A stretch of DNA of 64,000 bases from DATKCT01 sp035513055 (GCA_035513055.1 DATKCT010000047.1:1-64000); one strand, 5' to 3'. Numbered from the stretch's first letter, positions 1-8,970 are shown. The notes: generated by a model from the sequence alone, not told the origin. Translations and numbers: made by a program.

Positions 1-1091
1 GTCACCCATGTGGAGTTGACCAGGGCGTAGAAGAAGACGGGAAACATGAGCGGCATGCACACTGCGCTAGGCAACGCCCAACCCAGCCGCCGCGCCAGGA
101 TCGCCGCAGGCAGAGTCAGGAGGAAGGGTGAAAGGCCGGCGGCAAGGCCGGCGGCGGTCCCGGTCGCCAGACCGAGGGCAAGTATGCAGAAAACCAGGAT
201 CATAAAAGCAGAGCCCGCCAACACCACGGGCGTCCTGTAATCCAAGGCCGCAAAATAGTTCTTCTCCAAGACCTGGACCATGTTTCTCACGGTGCTGCCC
301 CAATGACATTGCACGTCGTCCACACCGAGAAAGGCCCGCGTGCGTTTGCCGGCCCGGCGCAGCAGCAGCCCGAGTTTGAGGTCATCCACGACGGTGAGTC
401 GCAAGGCCTCGTAGCCGCCGCAGTCGCGGTAGGCGGAAGCGCGAACGAGATTGAACGCGCCGACGCCGATGTAGGACTTAGGCCGGTCGCGGTTGACACC
501 TGAAAACCAGTTCAGAAGACTTGTGAGGAACAAGAGATGCCAGGCCCGGGCCCAAACGCTGTGGAGGATAGTCCCAGGAACCAGGGTCACGTGATCGGCC
601 TTCGCCCGTTCCGCCCCTCGAACTGCCCGCAGAAGCAGGTCCGGTTTCAGCCAGCAATCGGCGTCCGTGAAAAGAATCCAATCGCCCGCGGCAGCGCCGG
701 CGCCGGTGTGGCAGGCGTGACACTTTCCGAGCCAGCCGTCCGGCAGCACGTCCACGCGTCTTATCCGGACCCGCGAATCGCGCTCTGCCCACCGCCGGAG
801 GATCTCGCCCGTTCGATCGGTCGATCGGTCGTCCACGACGATCAAATCGATCTCGACGCCCCGTTGGGCGAGCAGGAGTCGAATCGTTTCCTCGATCCGG
901 GCTTCCTCATCTCGCGCGGCGATGACGACGGAGCAGCGGACGATGCCGTCGTTCGGCGACTCTGGCAGGGCTGGCTGATCGAGATCCCGAAGCGCGGGCA
1001 GCCGCTTCACCCAGCGCAACTGGCGTAGCGCAGATGAGGCCGTGAGAAGGAACAGCGCCGCCGTCCCCCAGAAGAGAAGCGGCATCCACAT
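1..1091 (-). CDS. Membrane-anchored family 2 glycosyltransferase (3' end cut by window edge)
   Basis: The reading frame starts at ATG 1091 and runs without a stop to base 1, giving about 363 residues of an incomplete protein. The N-terminus is a hydrophobic anchor (MWMPLLFWGTAALFLL). It is followed by a GT-A glycosyltransferase domain with VVIAARDEE, the nucleotide-binding VVDDRST, the metal-binding TDADCW near residue 143 and a later VVDDLKLG. Two or more hydrophobic segments follow (ALDYRTPVVLAGSAFMILV and onward). This layout is that of processive or lipid-linked GT2 enzymes such as CrtQ- or HpnI-like proteins acting at the inner membrane; the acceptor cannot be deduced. It starts 3 nt after the stop of the NTF2-like gene, so it is the last visible gene of the minus-strand operon. 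Confidence 0.85.
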   Translation of the reverse strand, partial: MWMPLLFWGTAALFLLTASSALRQLRWVKRLPALRDLDQPALPESPNDGIVRCSVVIAARDEEARIEETIRLLLAQRGVEIDLIVVDDRSTDRTGEILRRWAERDSRVRIRRVDVLPDGWLGKCHACHTGAGAAAGDWILFTDADCWLKPDLLLRAVRGAERAKADHVTLVPGTILHSVWARAWHLLFLTSLLNWFSGVNRDRPKSYIGVGAFNLVRASAYRDCGGYEALRLTVVDDLKLGLLLRRAGKRTRAFLGVDDVQCHWGSTVRNMVQVLEKNYFAALDYRTPVVLAGSAFMILVFCILALGLATGTAAGLAAGLSPFLLTLPAAILARRLGWALPSAVCMPLMFPVFFYALVNSTWV

Positions 1092-1094
1092 CGC

Positions 1095-1676
1095 TTAGGT
1101 GGCCCGGCGGCGCCGGCCGAGGAGGAGGCCGATGACGAGACCGGCCGCGAGCGCGCCTCCACCGGCCAAGTAGGCCGATTGTTTGGCGCCGTTTAAGAGC
1201 GGGTTATCTAGCACGTTCATCGAGATGTGGTAACCAGCGAGCAACCATTGCCCTTGCTCCTTCACCAGCGTGGCCGTCCAACGGCTTTCCAATTCCAGAT
1301 CCTTTCCGAGCAAGCGATAGGAGGCGACCGTCCGGCCAAAGGAAACGCCGGCATCATCGCCGTAAAGCATGGTCAGCTCGTCCGGCGCCGGAGGCATTTT
1401 GTATTCCTGGAAGGCTTTCTTCCCCATGCGGTTGAAGAATTCGAGCAGGCCCGCGTGCCCGCGACACACTTCGTTATTCTGCCAGGTGATGACCACGTTG
1501 CTGTGGACAAATGGCAGCACGCGCTCGACATCGCCGGATTGAATGGCCTCGATGATTTGGGCGCGGAGTATCCGCAGTTCCTCGTGGCCCGGGTCTTCCG
1601 CGGGCGGGTCTTGTCCCAACGCAGTCCGTCCGGCGAGGCACAGACCAACGATCAAAATGCGTGCTGTCCTGTTCAT
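1095..1676 (-). CDS. Secreted NTF2-like (SnoaL/DUF4440-type) protein with C-terminal membrane anchor
   Basis: The protein has about 193 residues from ATG 1676. A Sec-type signal peptide (MNRTARILIVGLCLAGRTALG) is followed by a small alpha+beta domain with the NTF2/SnoaL pattern: a helix, 'SGDVERVLPFVHSNVVITW', then paired strands ending in 'RWTATLVKEQGQWLLAGYH'. The C-terminus is a glycine/alanine-rich membrane helix followed by basic residues (GLLLGRRRRAT), as in VPEP- or PEP-like surface anchors. An alternative ATG at 1721 would overlap the upstream gene and hide the signal peptide, so 1676 is preferred. The fold can be a small-molecule isomerase, hydrolase or pure binding domain, so function is unassigned. 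It lies between the PEP-synthase-like gene and the glycosyltransferase. Confidence 0.75.
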   Translation of the reverse strand: MNRTARILIVGLCLAGRTALGQDPPAEDPGHEELRILRAQIIEAIQSGDVERVLPFVHSNVVITWQNNEVCRGHAGLLEFFNRMGKKAFQEYKMPPAPDELTMLYGDDAGVSFGRTVASYRLLGKDLELESRWTATLVKEQGQWLLAGYHISMNVLDNPLLNGAKQSAYLAGGGALAAGLVIGLLLGRRRRAT

Positions 1677-1717
1677 GGTTCCTTTCCGCGGATCGAGTCC
1701 GCCGTTGTTCGGGTTGT

Positions 1718-3871
1718 TCATGAATATTCGCCTGCGCTGGCGCCGCCCCTGAGATCGCCGCGTCCTTCGACTTCCACAAAACCTTCGTCTCCGCTGAGCA
1801 GAACGTGGCTTCCATCGGGAATACGCGCCGTGGCTCCGGCCACGCCGAGCACGGCCGGGAGGCCGAACTCGCGGCAGATGACCGCGGCATGGGAGAGCAT
1901 GCCTCCTGTTTCGGCAACCACCCCGCCGACACGCGCCAGGACCGGCGTCCAGCCGGGATCGGTATAGGGACAGACGAGAATCTGTCCTTTGCCCACCCGC
2001 AGTGCCTGTTCGATGTCTTTGGCGACGAAGGCCGTGCTGCGCAGCCGGCCCCGGCTTGCGGCAAGCCCCCGCAACGCGCCCGGGAGCGGCTCGGGAGTCG
2101 TTGTGAAGCGGGCTCCGATTTCATTTGGAGCCTGGAAATTTCGATAGCCCTCATAACGCTCCCTTCCCGATGGGATGTTGCTGCGATCATCAGCCAGGAT
2201 TTCTTCGAACGTCATGAAAAAGATGTCGTCTCCCAGGCCGCGCTGTTCTGCGATGGCCAAAACGTGGCGGCGGATCAGATGATACACGCGGCTCGACAAA
2301 TCGCGCATCTCCTCTCGCAGCCAGAGGAAGCGCCGGACGCGATCCAGCTTCCGGTCAAACGTTCGCCGCCGATGCCAGGGCAATCGTCTCCGGTGAGTCG
2401 AACGCGCAGATTCGTACGCCGGGCGCGGGTCGACACCAGCTCCTTCGGCGTGGGTGTCTATCAGTGCTGCAACCCATTCCGAATCCTCATCCCAGCGCGG
2501 CGCCCGCAGGTCGAGTTCGCGACGGCTCTTATGGGCGAAACGCTGCTGGATGCGCGCGATCTCCGATGCTCCTGCGTGGGTCATCTCTTGGAGCATTCGA
2601 GTGGGATCGAGGTGTCGAATCGGGGGCAGCGCCGCCGCGAGCGCCGGAAAATCGGCATCTGGAAAGGCTTTCATGAAGTCCAGCTTCGCCAACGACGCAC
2701 AATAGATAGTGCGGAAGTAGTTCAACTCGGTGATCCGGTAAACGTCGCCGATCAGTCTCCCTAACGCAGAGGCGGCGTCGGCCGAAACGGTTTCAAACGG
2801 CTGAGCAAGCTGTTCGAAGGCCCCGTCGAGAAAACCGCGATCAAACCGCGCCTGGCGCTTGAAAACGCCGCCGATGGCGAGAAGCGCCGGGAGGGCGCGC
2901 AGAATCCCGCTGAGGGTAACCGGGGTGCACTGGCCGTCGCCGTCGTAATGCAGCCGCACATCCAGGTCGCGGTCGAACTCGCGCTCGATGAATCCGGGCA
3001 ACACGGCAAGGCACTGTTTGACCGCGCCCAAATTCCAGTAGGGCCGCCCGAAGAACATCCGGCCCGCCTGAAAATCTCCATTCAACAGCTTAATCTCCCG
3101 CAGAAAACCTTTGAGCGCGTGCTCCCAGATGAAGTCGTAAAGCGACCACATCAATGGCGTGCAGACCGTGCAGGAGACGCCGCCGTCGCGGAAGTCCGCG
3201 TTGGTCCATTCACCGGCGCCCGGCGGGAACTGGATCCGTGTGATGGGACGCGATTGCAGGATGTAGAGCCGGCCCTGTTCGATAGCGAACTCGATGTCCT
3301 GCGGCGCGCCGAAGCAGCGTTGGATGGCGCGCGCCGTTCGCTCGATCTCCGCGCCATATTTCTCGAGGGCTGGATGCCCTGATGGCAACGCCGGTTTGCG
3401 GCCGGCTAACAGTTCGTCCGAGTGCCCCTCGCAGGCTTCGATGACCACGGACTCTGCTCCTGTGGCCGGGTTCAGGGTGAAGACGACCCCCGCCAGTTCG
3501 GGTTGGATCATGCGTTGCACGATGACCTCCATGCGCAGCGAACCTGGATGAATGCCATGTTTCCGGCAGTATTCCACTGCTGCAGGCGCATCCAGCGACT
3601 GCCGGCACTCCTGCATGGCACGTTCGACTTCCGCGGTGGTTTGCAGGTTCAGGAAGCTCTTGAACTGACCCGCAAACGAGACCTCGCTCCCATCCTCCGC
3701 CGATGCCGAAGAGCGAACGGCGAGCGGGGCGCCCAGGACTTCGATGGCGCGCGCTGCATCGGCGGGAGAGCACAGGAATTCCGGCACACAAAACCCGGCG
3801 AGCTGTAGTTCCACCAGGGTTCGCGCCTTCCCGCCAATATCGCGCCCCGCGACGTCAGAGAGCAATGGCAT
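1718..3871 (-). CDS. PEP-synthase/rifampin-phosphotransferase-like protein (ATP-binding plus His mobile domain)
   Basis: The start at ATG 3871 is preceded by a strong AGGAGG-type site and overlaps the upstream gene by 17 nt; the product is 717 residues. The N-terminal half is a PPDK/PEP-synthase ATP-grasp-like domain (DIGGKARTLVEL near residue 10, VRSSASAEDGSEVSFAGQF near 55, and DIEFAIEQGRLYILQSRP, the usual end of the domain). The C-terminus has the swivelling phospho-histidine domain (AETGGMLSHAAVICREFGLPAV; catalytic His about 661). There is no PEP/pyruvate TIM barrel. This matches the architecture of rifampin phosphotransferase-like enzymes, which split ATP and phosphorylate a hydroxyl acceptor, rather than gluconeogenic PpsA. 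The acceptor is unknown. Operon context suggests it phosphorylates or activates an intermediate of the same pathway. Confidence 0.85.
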   Translation of the reverse strand: MPLLSDVAGRDIGGKARTLVELQLAGFCVPEFLCSPADAARAIEVLGAPLAVRSSASAEDGSEVSFAGQFKSFLNLQTTAEVERAMQECRQSLDAPAAVEYCRKHGIHPGSLRMEVIVQRMIQPELAGVVFTLNPATGAESVVIEACEGHSDELLAGRKPALPSGHPALEKYGAEIERTARAIQRCFGAPQDIEFAIEQGRLYILQSRPITRIQFPPGAGEWTNADFRDGGVSCTVCTPLMWSLYDFIWEHALKGFLREIKLLNGDFQAGRMFFGRPYWNLGAVKQCLAVLPGFIEREFDRDLDVRLHYDGDGQCTPVTLSGILRALPALLAIGGVFKRQARFDRGFLDGAFEQLAQPFETVSADAASALGRLIGDVYRITELNYFRTIYCASLAKLDFMKAFPDADFPALAAALPPIRHLDPTRMLQEMTHAGASEIARIQQRFAHKSRRELDLRAPRWDEDSEWVAALIDTHAEGAGVDPRPAYESARSTHRRRLPWHRRRTFDRKLDRVRRFLWLREEMRDLSSRVYHLIRRHVLAIAEQRGLGDDIFFMTFEEILADDRSNIPSGRERYEGYRNFQAPNEIGARFTTTPEPLPGALRGLAASRGRLRSTAFVAKDIEQALRVGKGQILVCPYTDPGWTPVLARVGGVVAETGGMLSHAAVICREFGLPAVLGVAGATARIPDGSHVLLSGDEGFVEVEGRGDLRGGASAGEYS

Positions 3872-6371
3872 AGGCCTCCTCCTCCGCTTCAACACCGGTG
3901 ACGCTGGACCGCTGGGGATCGGCCAAGCAGAACCCATGCCGCTGCGCCATCCCGGCGACGCTTCGCACATGATGCTCGGACAAGGAGCCGACGAACGCTG
4001 AGTCGTGCGCCCCCTCAAGCCCCAGCAACAACGCCTCCGCCATACAACCGTAGACCTGGCCCGGCGGCAGGGGAAACCCGGCGATGTCCAGATCCTCACC
4101 ACCTGGCAGCGCCGCGATGCCGCCCTTGAGGATCACCAGATCCGACCGCTCGGCTCTTACGCCGGGCGGCAACGCGGCCGGCACGGAAAGATCACAGACG
4201 ATGGCACCGTGGCCGAAGTGATCCGCGGTCAGCGGCGCATCGATGGCGTTCAGCGCCGCCAGCACAACACTGCCTTTTCGAATGGTCTCAGGATCCGTTG
4301 TTGCCGTCGCGTTCGGGATTCGCCGGGCGAACTCCGCCAGCCGAAGCCGCGCGCCCGGCTTGGCGCTGCCAACCAGGATCGTCCGGCGATATCGCGGCGC
4401 GAGGAGTTCTGCGCAGATCCGGCCGATGTTTCCACCGGCGCCGGCCACCACAAGCACACTCTCCCGGGAATCCGTCGCGGTCTCGCGGTGCGCGCGTGCA
4501 ATGGCCTCGAGAGCAAGGGCGACCGCATAACTGTTTCCGCTCGTTATGCCGATCCCTCCCGAAGCGATCTTGAGACCATTCTGGGTCACAATGGAGGTGT
4601 ATTGGCCCAGCGAAAGCACAGAACAATGCAGGGAGCGGGCGAAATCGACACCCATCTGAACCAACGCCCGGGGAGCAGCCCATTCCCCCAAATCCATCCG
4701 GCGCCGTATCCAACCCGAGGTGATAGGCAGGAGAATCGGATAGAAACAGACCATGTCGCCGGTCCTGGACCGGACGCCGGCGGATCCCATAAGCACGGGC
4801 CCCATCCGCGGCGCCAGATGTTCCAGCAACTCTTCCCGGGCCCGTGATGACAATCGTGCGAATCCCGGTTCGAGCTTCACAAAATCCTCATCATCGACGA
4901 GGTGACACAACCAACCCACCTTCACGGCGGGAGATCGAGTTAAGCGCCGTCGAAACGCCGGTTCGTCATAGGCCGCGAATTTCACATGTGACCTCATCCG
5001 GAGGCGGCTCGACTCCGCAGCGCGCGTTCCTCCGGTGAAGAAGCGGGTCAAACCCGCGCTATCGTCCTCCGCCAATCGCCGGCAAACATCGTCGAAGGCG
5101 ATCCGCGTCCGCTCGATCTCGCGATCATCGAGCAAAGCCGGCGGCTGCAGCCGCAATGTGAAAGGGTCGCTGAGGGTGGGGGCCACGCGGATGCGGTGAA
5201 CATTGAGAAGATAGCCCATGATGACGCAGGCCAGCTCCTCTTGCGCGCCGAGGAAGCGCAACAAAAAACTCCTGGATCTCACCGGTCGCCGGAACTCGAC
5301 GCCGATCATCAATCCGCGCCCCCGAACCCCCGCGATCACTGCCGGATAGTGTTCCGCCAAATCCCGCAAACCTTCGATGAGCTTCTCGCCCTGTTCCGCG
5401 CACCTGGCCAGCATGCCTTCGTCGATCAGCTCCAGAGTCTTCAGCGCGACGCCACAAGAGAAGTCATCGTCCGCGAAGGTGCTGGTGTGTTTGAGTTCAA
5501 ACTCCTCGAGGTAACGTTTTCGTCGGATCAACGTGGCGGAAATCTTGGCGATGCCGCCCCCTAACGCTTTCGCGAGAACGAGGTAATCCGGTTGAATTCC
5601 AAGCTGCTGGCAGGCGAGGAACGCGCCGGTGCGGCCAAGTCCGGTCTGGCATTCGTCTGCGATCAGGGGCACGTTCCTCTCCGCACAAAGGCAGGCAGCT
5701 CGCCGCGCGAAGTCCGGATCGACCGGGCGCACTCCGCCCTCCCCGAGGATGGGTTCGAAAACGAACCCAGCAAGATCGACCGAAGCGGCGAACGCCGCCT
5801 CCAAGTCCTCGATGCTGCCGGATGGAACGTGCACGACATCGACGCCGGAGAGGTCGAAGGGCTGGCGGTGGTCCGGGTTGGCCGTCAATTGAAGCGCGCC
5901 AAGGGTCTTTCCGTGAAAGGCGCGCTGCAGCGCGATGAATGTGCGGCCGCCGGTCTCGAGCATCGCGTGCTTCATCGCCGCCTCGACTGCTTCTGCGCCG
6001 GAGTTGCCGAAGAGGACACAGTAGTCATCTCCCGCGCGCCGGGCGAGCGCGGCCGCCAGTCTCGCGGCGTATTCGCGCAGCGATCCCTGTGCGTGAATGG
6101 GCCGGCTGGCGATCAACCGTTGTGCTTCAGCGACCAGCACGGGATGGGCATGTCCCAGCAGCAGAGATCCGTATCCGCCGGCGAGGTCAAGGACGGCGAC
6201 TTCCCGGCCATTCTCGCCGCGGTAGTAGAGGTGGGTTCCCTCGGCGCGTTCGTAGGTCACATCGATGCGGAGTGTTTGCAGCAGATGGCTGAGCCGCGGC
6301 TTGAAGTGTTGAGGTTCGTGTCCGGCAATCCCGGCAGGCGAGCGGGTGAAACGCAGATCCTTTTGCATCAT
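3855..6371 (-). CDS. Class III aminotransferase fused to acyl-ACP-reductase-like dehydrogenase
   Basis: The product is about 838 residues from ATG 6371 (MMQKDLRF). Residues 1-440 are a class III PLP aminotransferase: GNSGAEAVEAAMKHA, FHGKTLGALQLT, ADECQTGLGRTG, and the PLP lysine in LVLAKALGGG (about K268). Residues about 460-838 resemble the cyanobacterial long-chain acyl-ACP reductase AAR: GQYTSIVTQNG, GITSGNSYAVALA and a Rossmann motif VVAGAGGNIGR. Together they could reduce an acyl thioester to an aldehyde and transaminate it to an amine in one polypeptide (inference). An alternative ATG at 6632 forms ATGA with the frame-restored stop of the P450 gene and would add 87 residues of low-complexity Pro/Arg-rich sequence. 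I kept the shorter start because homology begins after 6371. Confidence 0.85.
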   Translation of the reverse strand: MMQKDLRFTRSPAGIAGHEPQHFKPRLSHLLQTLRIDVTYERAEGTHLYYRGENGREVAVLDLAGGYGSLLLGHAHPVLVAEAQRLIASRPIHAQGSLREYAARLAAALARRAGDDYCVLFGNSGAEAVEAAMKHAMLETGGRTFIALQRAFHGKTLGALQLTANPDHRQPFDLSGVDVVHVPSGSIEDLEAAFAASVDLAGFVFEPILGEGGVRPVDPDFARRAACLCAERNVPLIADECQTGLGRTGAFLACQQLGIQPDYLVLAKALGGGIAKISATLIRRKRYLEEFELKHTSTFADDDFSCGVALKTLELIDEGMLARCAEQGEKLIEGLRDLAEHYPAVIAGVRGRGLMIGVEFRRPVRSRSFLLRFLGAQEELACVIMGYLLNVHRIRVAPTLSDPFTLRLQPPALLDDREIERTRIAFDDVCRRLAEDDSAGLTRFFTGGTRAAESSRLRMRSHVKFAAYDEPAFRRRLTRSPAVKVGWLCHLVDDEDFVKLEPGFARLSSRAREELLEHLAPRMGPVLMGSAGVRSRTGDMVCFYPILLPITSGWIRRRMDLGEWAAPRALVQMGVDFARSLHCSVLSLGQYTSIVTQNGLKIASGGIGITSGNSYAVALALEAIARAHRETATDSRESVLVVAGAGGNIGRICAELLAPRYRRTILVGSAKPGARLRLAEFARRIPNATATTDPETIRKGSVVLAALNAIDAPLTADHFGHGAIVCDLSVPAALPPGVRAERSDLVILKGGIAALPGGEDLDIAGFPLPPGQVYGCMAEALLLGLEGAHDSAFVGSLSEHHVRSVAGMAQRHGFCLADPQRSSVTGVEAEEEAYAIAL

Positions 6372-6651
6372 GGCGGACAGTGGTATCCGCTCGAGGCGTT
6401 TGGGGGAATTGATAAAATGCGGCTGGCATCGTTTCAGGCGATGCAGACTATTCGGCGAGGGCCGTTTCAGGCAACGCTGCCGGGGGCCGTTCGTCACGAA
6501 GATCTGCGCCGGAGAGAGAGGCTTCGCACCGGTCAATGCCATTCCCGGCGCGAGGATCACGGCCGGCAGCACCCGTAGGACGGTCTCCCCCTGTCGCGCT
6601 ACCGGGGCGGGGGGATCGGGCGCTGGATTCATGGATTGGCCCCGTGCAGCG

Positions 6652-8610
6652 TCAAGAGCACCCCATGCCTGGCGCGCAAGGTGATCCCAGGTAGAAGTTC
6701 CACGGGGTGACCCTCAACCGGTCGAAGGCGAAACGCCTGCGCCACCATCGCCGTGATGATTTGCGCCTCCAACATCGCGAAGTCGCTCCCCTCCCGATGC
6801 AAGAACGCGGCCCCGCTCCAAACGGAATGTACGCAGCCGGCGGACGATTCTCGAAACGCCCGGGCTGGAAGGTCTCGGGATCGTCCCAGAACGCGGGATG
6901 GCGATGCAGCGCATAGGGCGACACCACGACCGCGGACCCTGCCGGCAAATGGCGTCCATCCACCACATCATCCGCGATCACGCGCCGTTCGATGATCCAT
7001 ACTGGTGGAAACAGCCGCATCGACTCACGGATCACCCTTTTGAGAAAAGGGAGTCTGGCCAGGTCGTCCAGGGCAGGAGCCTTTCCCCCCAACACGCGGT
7101 CGAGTTCCTCGCGAAGCTCGTCTTCGATCTCGCGATGCTGGGACAACAGGTGGAAGGTCCAGGTCAATGCGTTCGCCGTGGTCTCGTGGCCCGCGAGAAG
7201 GAACGTGAGCGTCTCGTTCCGCAACTGCTCTCGGGATAACCCAACTCCGGACTCCTCGTCCCGCGCCGACATCAACATATCCAAGAGATTCCGGCCCATG
7301 CCTCCGGAGGGGAGATCACGCCAGTGTTGCTCGATGATCTTGTAGACCACTCTATCGATTGAGCGCAGCGCCGCGTGGAAACGAAGATTCTCCGGTGTGG
7401 GCAGCCAGTCCGGAGAGTTGAATACGCGACCTAACCGTCCAAAGCAGTGCGGCAGGATCACCCGCATGGCCTGTTCGATCCGACCGGCGCCGGCGCCGGC
7501 ATCCATGCCGAATAACGTCCTCGCCACGATCGTGTAGGTCAGCCGCATCATTTCCGAGGCTACGTCCAGCGGTTGTTTCGCGGAGGCGTGCTCCCGCCAG
7601 CGTTCCAACATCGCAGCGGTCGCCGTGGTCATCTGGCCGGCGAATTCCGCGATGCTCTGGCGATGAAAGGCCGGTTGCAACACTTCGATGGGATCACGTT
7701 CGAGGTCCTCAAATCGCATTTCATGCAAGAAGCCGTTTGCAATCAGGTCGCGATCCTCGAAGAACGCGTCATACAGCAGGTTGTAGCGGCGCACAATGCG
7801 GTCTGGGACACCCGCGAGATCCGGCCGCTGGAGATAGGTGTGCCATGCCGCCGTGTCGAAGTAATGGCGGAATGATTGGAACACCGTATAGGGATCCCGA
7901 TGGATGTGGACGAACCGCGCTCCGGGATACATTTCCAGCAAAAGCCGGATACGCGCAGTGTGTGGCGGCGATTTGAGCGCCAGCTCCCTGCCGTATTTGA
8001 AAGTCAGCTTCCTCAGAAACCAGGTGAACGCTGATTTCCAACGCTCGACCTCGGCCTGCGGCGCGTCACGGAAACTGAGGCAGCGTAAATAGTGCTCTTC
8101 GCGCCGCGGAAAACTGATGCCGAGGTATAAAGACCGCAGAGTCATGAGGCACGGCGCGAATTCGTCTTCTTGTGGCGCGGCAAAACTCAAGGCCATGTTG
8201 TCCATGGGGCGCCGGTCCGGCAGCATCCATGCAAACCGCCGGGTGTGGACCCGCTCCGTGCACAGAAACGTGTAGGGATTCACGACCTGATAGGTATTCG
8301 CATACGCGAAGCGCTCCGTGTCTTGGGCGAGCAGATTGTGCAGGTGGGTAGTCCCTGAACGCCAGTGGCCGATGACGAACAGCGGCGGCGGGATCTGCGT
8401 TTGCTTGACTTCCTCGTCGTAGAGCTGGTGTTCCTGGCGGCGGTAATAGGAGTTCAACAGGCTCGCCCCCGTGATGAACGCCGCCCGATGCCCGTAAACA
8501 GCGTCCACGGCATACCGGTTCTCTCGCAACAATCGCCCCCAATCCCCCGCCGTGATTCCGGCCAGGTAATTGTGCCCGAGACTCCAGCGATGCTTCAAGT
8601 CGGAGGGCAT
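6652..8610 (-). CDS. Chimeric sulfotransferase-cytochrome P450, frameshifted at the 3' end
   Basis: A 652-codon open frame. Residues 1-310 are a PAPS-dependent sulfotransferase (Sulfotransfer_3 type) with the 5'-phosphosulfate loop FVIGHWRSGTTHL (78-90) and the 3'-phosphate motif HRDPYTVFQSFR (237-248). At about residue 310 (base 7683) the sequence switches in frame, within EDLERDPIEV/LQPAFHRQSI, to a P450 entering near the C-helix. The I-helix AGHETT is at 473-478, the ESMR of ExxR at 529-532 and the haem loop FGAGPRSCIG at 597-606 (Cys604). The sulfotransferase C-terminus and the first ~90 P450 residues are missing. After the haem loop the frame is wrong. Adding one G to the GGGG run at 6788-6791 restores a normal P450 tail (DFAMLEAQIITAMV) ending at TGA 6629. 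It may be a pseudogene, a real fusion or an assembly artefact. Confidence 0.8.
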   Translation of the reverse strand: MPSDLKHRWSLGHNYLAGITAGDWGRLLRENRYAVDAVYGHRAAFITGASLLNSYYRRQEHQLYDEEVKQTQIPPPLFVIGHWRSGTTHLHNLLAQDTERFAYANTYQVVNPYTFLCTERVHTRRFAWMLPDRRPMDNMALSFAAPQEDEFAPCLMTLRSLYLGISFPRREEHYLRCLSFRDAPQAEVERWKSAFTWFLRKLTFKYGRELALKSPPHTARIRLLLEMYPGARFVHIHRDPYTVFQSFRHYFDTAAWHTYLQRPDLAGVPDRIVRRYNLLYDAFFEDRDLIANGFLHEMRFEDLERDPIEVLQPAFHRQSIAEFAGQMTTATAAMLERWREHASAKQPLDVASEMMRLTYTIVARTLFGMDAGAGAGRIEQAMRVILPHCFGRLGRVFNSPDWLPTPENLRFHAALRSIDRVVYKIIEQHWRDLPSGGMGRNLLDMLMSARDEESGVGLSREQLRNETLTFLLAGHETTANALTWTFHLLSQHREIEDELREELDRVLGGKAPALDDLARLPFLKRVIRESMRLFPPVWIIERRVIADDVVDGRHLPAGSAVVVSPYALHRHPAFWDDPETFQPGRFENRPPAAYIPFGAGPRSCIGRGATSRCWRRKSSRRWWRRRFAFDRLRVTPWNFYLGSPCAPGMGCS

Positions 8611-8970
8611 GAGTCGACCTCAAGACGGGTGTTTGCGCGCCCTGCAACCCTAAAAAGTGCGGGTCGCGGGGTTCGGGAGTGGTCAGATCGCATCGCCGGG
8701 CCGCTGGAGAGGCAGGTGGGGGTTCTTCAAATTGCCGTTGTATTGGCCGAGGACTGGCCTTCCCCCGGGTCGCCCGTTGCCATCGGCCGGCTTTGCGGCA
8801 AGGTGCTGCAGGTCATTGCATTTCGCACGTGCCCCATCCCCACCCGCTGCACGGCAACTGTGTTTCTGAAGCTTTTCACGGCAGTCGAATGATGGGGCTT
8901 ATCCCTTTGAAATCAGTTTCTTGCAACATTTATGGACGGGCGGCACGGCGGCTGAGAGGTGGTTTATCTT
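8611..8970. other. Divergent intergenic region
   Basis: About 360 bp separate the minus-strand biosynthetic operon from the plus-strand lipid kinase gene, so promoters for both directions should lie here. I see no convincing ORF. The only AT-richer stretch is around 8900-8935, with TTGAAA about 17 nt upstream of TTATGG, a weak sigma-70-like candidate for the plus-strand gene. Confidence 0.4.
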
